Below, one piece after another: positions 50,077 through 56,594 of a DNA stretch of 62,582 nt. Both the position numbers and the translations under genes were made by a program. Below the pieces are notes generated by a model that ran no database searches, was not told the origin of the DNA, and saw only the letters and a program-made list of their open reading frames with translations. Every line of letters begins with the position of its first letter. Position 1 is the stretch's first letter. Source of the stretch: Streptococcus thoraltensis DSM 12221 (GTDB taxonomy: Bacteria; Bacillota; Bacilli; Lactobacillales; Streptococcaceae); the NCBI RefSeq assembly GCF_000380145.1, contig NZ_KB904629.1, positions 45,224 through 107,805 on the forward strand, written 5' to 3'.

Positions 50077-50397
50077 CTACTTAAAAATATCAATCCAATT
50101 TCGTTTCTGGTAGAGAACCCTTAAGACCACAATAGCCATTCCGTCATCAATATAAAAGACAAGATATTTTCCGGCTAGCGTCATCCTTAAAACATGTTCT
50201 TTCGAAAATTGTCTGCCTAAGCGATCTGAAACATCAATGCCTAGACTTGGAATCTCAAGAAGTTGCTCAATAGCTAGACGAATATTGGTCATCGTATTCT
50301 CAGCGGCTTGTGGTGCTAAAAAATGATTTAAAATGTATTGGTAAATATCATCTAAATCTTCTTCTGCATCGGAAGTAATCATCAACTTACGACTCAT
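50077..50397 (-). CDS. RelE/ParE-type toxin of a type II toxin-antitoxin pair
   Basis: 106-residue protein with the RelE/ParE fold pattern: ITSDAEEDLDDIYQYILNHF (helical start with DLDDIYQYI), a central GIDVSDRLGRQFSKEHVLRM and a C-terminal beta hairpin KYLVFYIDDGMAIVVLRVLYQKRNW with the conserved Arg. Start at 50397 (MSRKLMITSD), which overlaps the antitoxin end by 11 bases, with AGGTG upstream; ORF could extend to 50415. RelE toxins cleave mRNA and ParE ones poison gyrase; the two cannot be separated with certainty here. Confidence 0.88.
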   Translation of the reverse strand: MSRKLMITSDAEEDLDDIYQYILNHFLAPQAAENTMTNIRLAIEQLLEIPSLGIDVSDRLGRQFSKEHVLRMTLAGKYLVFYIDDGMAIVVLRVLYQKRNWIDIFK

Positions 50398-50680
50398 ATT
50401 TTGCAAACACCTCACTTGCAGGCTTTACTTCCCCTGCCAGATAACTGTCATAGCCTTTTTGGATTTCTGAAAATAATTCATCTACAATTTTATCTTTTTT
50501 AGATTTTTGATTACCCAATAGTACAGCTGGGACACTTTCCTGATCTACGACAGTCTGTAAGACATTATTAAATAGAGTTGACATATCTAAATCTTCATAT
50601 CCCACAATCTCCCTAGCACGATTTAGCAACTCTGCATTTGTCCGAAAACTGAATTGAGAGTTTTTTTGAATGGTAGCCAT
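50387..50680 (-). CDS. RelB/DinJ-type antitoxin
   Basis: 97 residues. N-terminal NSQFSFRTNAELLNRAREIVGYEDLDMSTLFNNVLQTVVDQ has the ribbon-helix-helix pattern of RelB/DinJ antitoxins; the C-terminal part (KIVDELFSEIQKGYDSYLAGEVKPASEVFAKYES) is the toxin-wrapping tail. Upstream gene of the pair, with an 11-base overlap into the toxin. ATG follows AAAGGAGAAAAAG. Probably autoregulated through the GTATAT repeats at 50692-50713. Confidence 0.88.
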   Translation of the reverse strand: MATIQKNSQFSFRTNAELLNRAREIVGYEDLDMSTLFNNVLQTVVDQESVPAVLLGNQKSKKDKIVDELFSEIQKGYDSYLAGEVKPASEVFAKYES

Positions 50681-50691
50681 CTTTTTCTCCT

Positions 50692-50713
50692 TTGTATATC
50701 TTGTATATACATA
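50692..50713 (-). promoter_or_regulatory. operator-like repeats of the toxin-antitoxin promoter
   Basis: TTGTATATC and TTGTATATA are tandem, and GTATATAC is a palindrome, all just before the antitoxin ribosome site. Such short repeated half-sites are usual for ribbon-helix-helix antitoxins. Confidence 0.6.
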
Positions 50714-50815
50714 CTACCATATCACTGATTATTCAGCAATTTAAAATCCTATGACCAAAATGCTCACAGGATTCACAATCTATTCCCTAAACTTAAGCGT
50801 TATTTCTAACTAATC

Positions 50816-50887
50816 TCTCAATCGTCCTTTCAAACTCTCGTAGACTTGGTCGTCTTTAAGGAAATCGGTAATCAGCATCATTTTCCA
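50816..50887 (-). pseudogene. short coding remnant
   Basis: Minus-strand frame reads WKMMLITDFLKDDQVYESLK then GRLRD and a stop. Directly next to the GNAT stop. Looks like the tail of a lost gene; family not recognised and could be chance. Confidence 0.3.
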
Positions 50888-51355
50888 TCACGATAATAAC
50901 TTAGTCATAAATACCAAGTCCATTCCTTCTTGCACTGACTCCGTATGTGTCGTCTTATAACCACACTTTTCATATAGATTTACTAGAGATTTTTCTTGAA
51001 AAATCGTACACAAGTCCCATTTTACGATAGAGGAATGAGCTTGTTCCACTAGAGTAATCGCTGTTGAAGCATACCCTTTTCTTTGTTCTTTTGGGTAAAT
51101 AGCTACACTTGCTAACCAGCCTTCTTTTTGTTCAGAATTAGTCTGCAATCGCAAAAAACCAACCGTCTTCTCCCTCTCTTTTATCAGATAATAAAAACTA
51201 GTCGGACGACTAAACTTCTCCTCAATATTCTCTTTTGTTTCTAAGTAAGGGTTATGTTCATCCTGATACTTGTCATACCAAACTTTAAAGCTCTGTCGTT
51301 GTATTTCTTGGACGACCTCTAAATCGCTAAAAGATGCTTTTTGTAGTTGTACCAT
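50888..51355 (-). CDS. GNAT-family N-acetyltransferase
   Basis: 155 residues with the GNAT acetyl-CoA pattern: GFLRLQTN then SVAIYPKEQRKGYASTAI (the R/Q-x-x-G-x-G/A motif at about 92-97) and a C-terminal LVNLYEKCGYK. N-terminal helix and substrate region (SFKVWYDKYQDEHNPY) are typical of YhbS/RimI-like enzymes. Substrate unknown. It lies 21 bases after the DUF3013 gene in the same direction. ATG follows AGGAGGC. Confidence 0.87.
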   Translation of the reverse strand: MVQLQKASFSDLEVVQEIQRQSFKVWYDKYQDEHNPYLETKENIEEKFSRPTSFYYLIKEREKTVGFLRLQTNSEQKEGWLASVAIYPKEQRKGYASTAITLVEQAHSSIVKWDLCTIFQEKSLVNLYEKCGYKTTHTESVQEGMDLVFMTKLLS

Positions 51356-51376
51356 AACAAGCCTCCTAAAATTTCT

Positions 51377-51847
51377 CTAATACCTCGGATAACCATAAAA
51401 TTCCGTCTCTACCAACTCTGCCCTACCTTTTTCAAAGGCGTTGTCATCCCACTTGAGAGCAAATTCTGGGATGCTATCGTCTTGTAAGAAGTCCATGAGG
51501 TCGCTAATTCCCTCCATAGTCACATCATTCAACGTTTTGGCAAAATAGTCCAAAAACTCACGTGACAAACCTTTTTTGGGTTCATAAGGGATAGCTACCA
51601 AGTAATCTTCTGGATCAAACTTGGTTTTAGCTGGGTTATAGAAGAGGATAAAATCTTCGAAAACAATGTCATCATTAGAAACTTCCGCCACATCATCAAT
51701 GACTTCAACTTCTGATTTGTTTTGCGCTTCTAAAACAACCACGACCTCTACCGCATGATTTTTTTTATCCCAATCAATGGCAAAATCCACATCCAAATGC
51801 TTTTCTAACTCTTCTTCTAAAACGGATAAAAATCCAAACTTAGCCAT
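51377..51847 (-). CDS. DUF3013 family protein
   Basis: 156 residues, acidic, soluble. Begins MAKFGFLSVLEEELEKHL and includes FAIDWDKKNHAVEVVVVLEAQNK and VFEDFILFYNPAKTKFDPEDYLVAIPY, the pattern of the streptococcal DUF3013 family. Function unknown. Start at 51847, behind GAGGAAGAGC; a GTG at 51859 overlaps that site. Divergent from the GNAT-rarA pair. Confidence 0.87.
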   Translation of the reverse strand: MAKFGFLSVLEEELEKHLDVDFAIDWDKKNHAVEVVVVLEAQNKSEVEVIDDVAEVSNDDIVFEDFILFYNPAKTKFDPEDYLVAIPYEPKKGLSREFLDYFAKTLNDVTMEGISDLMDFLQDDSIPEFALKWDDNAFEKGRAELVETEFYGYPRY

Positions 51848-51944
51848 GCTCTTCCTCACTCAAGAAAGACATTAAAATGTCTTCTCGTATCATTATTTAT
51901 AGTATAATAATTCTAGCATAATTTAGACGAAGGAACTAATCAAA

Positions 51945-52442
51945 ATGAACATTCGCTACATGACATTAGAAGACATCGATGATATTGTTTCTATTGAAAA
52001 TAAGGTTTGGACTGCTGAAACAACACCAGCCCCTCTACCAATCTCTGACGCAAACAAGATTTTGGAAAAATTCGAAAGCAACACTCACTATCTCATTGCA
52101 GAAGATGAGACGTCACACGAAATCTTAGGTGTCTTGGATTTCCACCCCTACTATTCTTTTGAATCTGGTAAGCACGTTGTCACCTTTAGTATCGCTGTTG
52201 ATCCCGACAACCAAAAAGAGGGAGTGGGAAAAGCCTTGATGGACTACTTCTTTGAAGAAGCTAAGACAAAAGATTTCCAAAAAGTGACGATTCACGTCCT
52301 TGCCAATAATCAACAAGCTATCGCTTTCTACCAAAGTTTCCATTTTTCAGAAGAAGGTCGTGTGACGAACGCTTTTCTTATCAATGGCGACTACGTGGAT
52401 GATCTCATTTTAAGTCTCTCTTTGGAGGATGGCAATGCCTGA
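51945..52442 (+). CDS. GNAT-family N-acetyltransferase
   Basis: 165 residues. GNAT motif FSIAVDPDNQKEGVGKALMDYFF (acetyl-CoA loop QKEGVG at about 88-93) and VLANNQQAIAFYQSFHFSEEGR in the C-terminal half, with YVDDLILSLSL at the end. Protein- or small-molecule-directed; target unknown. It overlaps the rarA start by eight bases, so the two are translated together. ATG 51945 follows AAGGAAC. Confidence 0.9.
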   Translation: MNIRYMTLEDIDDIVSIENKVWTAETTPAPLPISDANKILEKFESNTHYLIAEDETSHEILGVLDFHPYYSFESGKHVVTFSIAVDPDNQKEGVGKALMDYFFEEAKTKDFQKVTIHVLANNQQAIAFYQSFHFSEEGRVTNAFLINGDYVDDLILSLSLEDGNA

Positions 52443-53703
52443 TAATTTAGCCCTACGCATGCGACCACGCAATATTTCAGAAGTCATTGGTCAAAAGCAT
52501 TTGGTCGGCGAGGGAAAAATCATTCGCCGTATGGTTGAAGCCAACATGCTCTCTTCCATGATTCTCTATGGACCTCCTGGAATTGGAAAGACTTCTATCG
52601 CTAGTGCCATCGCTGGAACAACCCAGTATGCTTTTCGCACTTTTAATGCCACAGTTGATACTAAAAAAAGACTGCAAGAAATCGCTGAGGAAGCCAAGTT
52701 TTCTGGCGGACTGGTACTACTTCTAGACGAGATTCATCGGCTCGATAAGACCAAGCAAGATTTTCTACTTCCACTCTTGGAAAACGGCAATATCATCATG
52801 ATTGGTGCTACAACGGAGAATCCATTTTTCTCCGTCACGCCCGCCATCCGCTCCCGTGTTCAGATTTTTGAGCTAGAACCCTTGAATAATGATGACATCA
52901 AGATAGCCATTCAAACAGCCATCTCAGACAAGGAGCGGGGCTTCGCTTTCGATGTGCATTTGGATAGCGCAGCCTTAGACTTTATCGCTACAGCAACCAA
53001 TGGAGATCTGCGCTCTGCCTACAATTCCCTCGACCTAGCTGTTATGTCCACACAAGAAGACGCTGACGGTAGTCGCCACATCACACTAAGCACGGTTGAG
53101 AACAGTTTGCAGCGCAGCTATATTACCATGGATAAAGACGGAGATGCTCACTATGATGTCCTCTCAGCCCTACAAAAGTCTATCCGTGGATCTGATGTGA
53201 ATGCCAGTCTCCACTATGCCGCGCGCCTTGTGGAAGCTGGGGATTTGCCAAGTTTAGCACGACGATTAACGGTTATCGCCTATGAGGATATTGGCTTAGC
53301 CAATCCTGAAGCCCAAATCCACACCGTAACAGCTCTGGAAGCGGCGCAAAAAATCGGCTTCCCCGAAGCAAGAATCTTGATAGCCAACGTCGTCATCGAT
53401 CTAGCCCTATCACCAAAATCCAACTCAGCCTACCTCGCCATGGATGCGGCTTTAAAAGACTTACGCCACTCGGGAAATCTCCCCATTCCAAGACACTTAC
53501 GCGACGGTCACTACGCTGGTAGTCAAGAGCTAGGAAATGCCCAAGACTATAAATACCCACATGCTTATCCAGAAAAATGGGTCAAACAGCAATACCTACC
53601 AGATAAGTTGAAGCAGGCGAATTATTTTGAGGCAAATGAGACAGGAAAATACGAACGCGCACTCGCTGCCAATAAACAGCGAATTGATAAGCTTTCACAA
53701 TGA
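52435..53703 (+). CDS. rarA: replication-associated recombination protein RarA (MgsA)
   Basis: AAA+ ATPase that acts at stalled replication forks. 422 residues from ATG 52435 (MPDNLALRM), six bases after GGAGG; ATG 52429 overlaps it. Walker A YGPPGIGKTS (about 45-54), Walker B VLLLDEIHR (about 96-104), sensor 1 GATTENPF, arginine finger region AIRSRV, then the RarA-specific C-terminal domain (KSIRGSDVNASLHYAARLVEAGD, EKWVKQQYLPD). Directly upstream of 6S RNA, a conserved neighbourhood. Confidence 0.97.
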   Translation: MPDNLALRMRPRNISEVIGQKHLVGEGKIIRRMVEANMLSSMILYGPPGIGKTSIASAIAGTTQYAFRTFNATVDTKKRLQEIAEEAKFSGGLVLLLDEIHRLDKTKQDFLLPLLENGNIIMIGATTENPFFSVTPAIRSRVQIFELEPLNNDDIKIAIQTAISDKERGFAFDVHLDSAALDFIATATNGDLRSAYNSLDLAVMSTQEDADGSRHITLSTVENSLQRSYITMDKDGDAHYDVLSALQKSIRGSDVNASLHYAARLVEAGDLPSLARRLTVIAYEDIGLANPEAQIHTVTALEAAQKIGFPEARILIANVVIDLALSPKSNSAYLAMDAALKDLRHSGNLPIPRHLRDGHYAGSQELGNAQDYKYPHAYPEKWVKQQYLPDKLKQANYFEANETGKYERALAANKQRIDKLSQ

Positions 53704-53741
53704 CCCATCTAGCAAACGCTTCCATTTTTTGAGATTTTCTC

Positions 53742-53769
53742 TTGAATTTTTTTAAAAAAGTGGTATCAT
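53742..53769 (+). promoter_or_regulatory. promoter of 6S RNA
   Basis: TTGAAT (53742-53747), a 16-base spacer and TATCAT (53764-53769) with an upstream TG (extended -10). Starts transcription about 10 bases later. Confidence 0.7.
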
Positions 53770-53779
53770 AATTAATAGA

Positions 53780-53977
53780 AATATAGCTGTGGTATACGAA
53801 TTCACATCTAAGTGTTGACCGACTAATTCTTTGTATTTTCGGGAGACAAACGTTTCTTGACAGTATGCAAGCCGTTTCACGCGGAAGCGACTAAAGTCAA
53901 GGACACGTCGCCCACCTGCTTTATTGCGCGGGTTCAATACAAGCCGTGAATCACCGGTACCAATACAGCTTTTTCTT
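53780..53977 (+). ncRNA. ssrS: 6S RNA
   Basis: A roughly 195-base gene-free stretch between rarA and tRNA-Lys with the 6S layout: 5' GCTGTGGTATACGAATTCAC and 3' GTGAATCACCGGTACC then AATACAGC close into a long terminal stem (GCTGT/ACAGC, GGTA/TACC, GAATTCAC/GTGAATC). The central part contains the open-bubble region and internal hairpins (for example CGTTTCACGCGGAAGCG). 6S RNA mimics an open promoter and binds sigma-A RNA polymerase. Ends are estimates from the closing stem and the TTTTTC that follows. Confidence 0.85.
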
Positions 53978-53980
53978 ATC

Positions 53981-54053
53981 GCCTCCTTAGCTCAGTTGGT
54001 AGAGCAGTGGACTCTTAATCCATGGGTCACAGGTTCGAGCCCTGTAGGGGGCA
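53981..54053 (+). tRNA. tRNA-Lys (anticodon CTT)
   Basis: 73 bases. Acceptor stem GCCTCCT/AGGGGGC (with one T-G pair) plus discriminator A, D-arm AGCTCAGTTGGTAGAGC, anticodon stem GTGGA/TCCAT with loop CTCTTAA giving CTT, T-arm CACAGGTTCGAGCCCTGT. The 3' CCA is not encoded. Its 3' end is a frequent integration site for streptococcal mobile elements, and an integrase remnant lies 48 bases downstream. Confidence 0.97.
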
Positions 54054-54066
54054 TAGTGCAATATTT

Positions 54067-54095
54067 GAAAAAAGCCTTTTATATAGGGCTTTTTT
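54067..54095 (+). terminator. terminator after 6S RNA/tRNA-Lys
   Basis: GAAAAAAGCC and GGGCTTTTTT around TTTTATATA, 13 bases after the tRNA. Confidence 0.85.
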
Positions 54096-54100
54096 GAGTG

Positions 54101-54468
54101 TCATTTTAGCAGTTGCCCACCAGTTTGCCCACCAGAAGTTTTTTCCTTTTCAAACCACTCATTACGGGTCTCTTCTAAAAGATGTATATATATACTTCTT
54201 AACATGCTAGTATCTTTATGTCCAAACCACCTTGCCAATACCTCCAAGGGTACTCCTTCTTGAACTTTAACACTACCATAAGTATGCCGAGCACCATAAG
54301 CCGTGATAATAGGCTTGATGTTTAATTCTTTCACAATCTTTTTAACTCTTTTATTTACCGTAGATTCATCTGGTATTTCCCACTTCGAACCTGCCTGAAA
54401 AAAGACAAAATCATTATTATTTTTTAAGCCTAACAAACGACAAGTCATTTCTTGTTGTTTTTTTATTT
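54101..54468 (-). pseudogene. 5'-truncated tyrosine recombinase (integrase) remnant
   Basis: About 115 residues of the C-terminal catalytic half: a partial core, then AYGARHTYGSVKVQEGVPLEVLARWFGHKDTSM with the RHxxY and GH box residues and a final Tyr in IYIHLLEE. The N-terminal SAM-like and arm-binding domains are gone; an in-frame stop occurs seven codons before the first Met. The gene points at the tRNA-Lys 3' end, as element integrases there do. Inactive relic of an excised or decayed element; Tn916-like or phage origin cannot be separated. Confidence 0.88.
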
Positions 54469-54507
54469 AAACAAAACTCTCTTGACTTGTTTATTAAAAA
54501 GAAAAAA

Positions 54508-54545
54508 ATTGAAGAAAATTGTCCCGTCTGGACTTTTTCTTCAAT
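54508..54545 (-). terminator. hairpin terminator of the MurM-like gene
   Basis: ATTGAAGAAAA / TTTTCTTCAAT with inner GTCC/GGAC, followed on the minus strand by TTTTTTTCTTTTT. Member of the AGGTTGAAGAAA hairpin family, 28 bases after the stop. Confidence 0.82.
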
Positions 54546-54572
54546 CTGATAGAGGCTTTGCCTACATTCTGA

Positions 54573-55769
54573 TTACTTTTTTTTATAAATTTTGTAGAGA
54601 TAATTAGCCAATTGATAAAGTGGTTTGTTAAGGGCTAAGTTAAATTCGCCGACATACTCCTCAATAGTTGGCTTGAAGGATGCCTTAAAGGTTGCTAGTC
54701 CCCCCTCAAGATTGCCTTCAACGCCCCCCATGTTTGCCCACTGCAAGCCTTCCTGATGGCATCGCTTGAAAATTTCAGCATCTAAAAGGTACTGGGGATA
54801 ATAATGTTTAAAACTGTCATCCATACTAGCATAGAGTAACTCGATACCATATCCAAAACGAATGCCAAGGACACCCGCCATTACCAACTGATTTGGATTG
54901 TCTTTTGCCAAGTCGTCTAATTCTTCGATTTGTTTGCGAATGGAAGTCTCTTGCTGCTTGAGGTCCTTTAAACGATTTTTTTGATTTTCCGGTGTCTCAC
55001 CCAAGGCTTTTTCCAGCTGTGCTAAGCGTTCCTTTTGCTCAGCCAGCTGCTTAGCAACATCAATCTTTGCAAAATAAAATTCCGCCCTATCGCCATAAAC
55101 ATCTTTTATTTTTTGAAAATAATCATAGTTCCTCAACTGAATTTGCTTACGCCTTTCTGTCAGAAGGACTAATTCAGAAAAACACTTAACCTCATCCTCC
55201 TGCCCCTTAATAATCTCAACACCCTTTTTATTGGCTTTTTTAATTAAACGTTTGGCATGCTTTTGATAATCATTGATAGCATCATCATTTAGATATTTAT
55301 TCGCCTGAAAACGTGGTTGAACAGCATCAGCCAACCTAGTCGTCAAGCCCGACCAGACAAACCCCATCTTTTCAAAACGGTCAATCAACTCATGACAACC
55401 CTCAACTTGCTTCTCATCACTTCTATTAAAAAGGACATTCGGATCACACTTAAGTAGTAAGAACTTCTCTCTGCGTGCATAGGCTTTTAAAGCCTCAAAA
55501 ACAGAAACCACCAACTCCCTATCACCATAATCAACGACTGGTCCTCTCGGCACATAAGCCACTCTGACATGCTTAAAAACGGTTTTAATAAGGATAGAGG
55601 CACAAGCCACCAATTCTTGATTGCGATAAAAAGCGACCTGTTCAGACGCCCAGTTGCTCTTCACTTGCCCCCAAAGACTCGTTTGCAACAAATTGCCGTG
55701 CGGGTGCTTTTCCACAAACAAATCAAATGCCGACTTGTCTTCCCCCACTTTCACTACAGATATAACCAC
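54573..55769 (-). CDS. FemABX-family peptidoglycan branching enzyme (MurM/MurN-like)
   Basis: Aminoacyl-tRNA-dependent ligase that adds the first or second bridge residue to lipid II. 398 residues: two GNAT-like domains (NLLQTSLWGQVKSNW near 26-40, AYVPRGPVVDYG, and C-terminal LQWANMGGVEGNLEGGLATFK) separated by a charged coiled-coil arm of about 60 residues near 230-290 (KQLAEQKERLAQLEKALG). This matches MurM, MurN and FemX; which of them cannot be decided from sequence. The start is a GTG at 55769, nine bases after AAAGGAG. Faces a gene-free 820-base region. Confidence 0.9.
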   Translation of the reverse strand: MVISVVKVGEDKSAFDLFVEKHPHGNLLQTSLWGQVKSNWASEQVAFYRNQELVACASILIKTVFKHVRVAYVPRGPVVDYGDRELVVSVFEALKAYARREKFLLLKCDPNVLFNRSDEKQVEGCHELIDRFEKMGFVWSGLTTRLADAVQPRFQANKYLNDDAINDYQKHAKRLIKKANKKGVEIIKGQEDEVKCFSELVLLTERRKQIQLRNYDYFQKIKDVYGDRAEFYFAKIDVAKQLAEQKERLAQLEKALGETPENQKNRLKDLKQQETSIRKQIEELDDLAKDNPNQLVMAGVLGIRFGYGIELLYASMDDSFKHYYPQYLLDAEIFKRCHQEGLQWANMGGVEGNLEGGLATFKASFKPTIEEYVGEFNLALNKPLYQLANYLYKIYKKK

Positions 55770-56594
55770 GGTTAAATGCTCCTTTAAATAAACTTTTGTT
55801 TCTTTTCTAGTGCGCTACCAATTATAACACACCGTCTTAACTTACTAGCCACAAATGCCACCCTTACCATCACTCCCTCTTCACAAGCTCCATTTTGGAT
55901 AACATCTGCTTTAGACAATGAAACCCCATCTGCTTCATACCATCTTAAACAAGCCACCTCATGAAAAAATGACGTCTGGCGATCCATTCTTAAAAACCTA
56001 AAACTCCCCCTATACTTGACAGCATTGACCTTACACTTATCATATCAACAAATCAGCTCACCATATTTTCATGAAACTCTCTGAAAAGTAAGAAACGAAC
56101 AAGAAATAAGGCAACTGTACAGCCTGCGCTTTAAAAAATGAAAATCTCCTTACTTCATAAAATCTTAGACAGGCAATCCCATCAAGAAATAAAGTCTGAC
56201 GATCCATTCTTAAAAATCTAAAACTGCCCCTATACTTGGTAGCATCATCGTTACACTTTTAGAACTAGAAAATCACTCTAATATTTTTTCGTGAAAATCT
56301 CTGAAAAGTAAGAAATGAACAAGAAATACCTCTGTTACATTGCATTCTATATAAAAAACAGTCCTTTTAATGAGTGTTTAACTATAATAGGAAAATAATA
56401 GTAAAAAAAGGTTATTAGACTCTTTACATTAAAAAATAAGATAAAAACAATATCCTGTCGTAGTTTATCATAAAAATCTTAAAATAAATAGCAAGATTGC
56501 TTGATTTTTACCCTTAATAATTATGTTATAAATTTGGCTTTTAACATTTAAATAGGAGTCCATAGAAATTTTAAAAAGAGACCAGGAGGTTTAT
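55770..56594. other. long upstream region of the adhesin gene
   Basis: 825 bases without a convincing gene. Contains the direct repeat above; 56330-56594 is very AT-rich and leads to the ribosome site AGGAGG at 56584-56589. A weak TATAAA-type -10 is possible around 56526-56533. A 67-codon frame on the minus strand at 55784-55987 has no support. Confidence 0.55.
55931..56329. repeat. large direct repeat, two 179-base copies with 220-base spacing
   Basis: Copy A 55931-56109, copy B 56151-56329. Each contains GATCCATTCTTAAAAA, the word CCCCTATACTTG, GTTACACTT or CTTACACTT and CTCTGAAAAGTAAGAAA then GAACAAGAAAT. Divergence is moderate, so an older duplication than the one at 49259. It lies ahead of the adhesin gene; each copy includes promoter-like words. 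Confidence 0.82.

Noticed and set aside
54101..54468. Integrase considered as a working short recombinase
   Set aside because: Lacks the N-terminal DNA-binding half, and an in-frame stop lies seven codons before the first Met.
55784..55987. 67-codon frame on the minus strand
   Set aside because: No ribosome site, no recognisable motif, and overlaps the older direct repeat.
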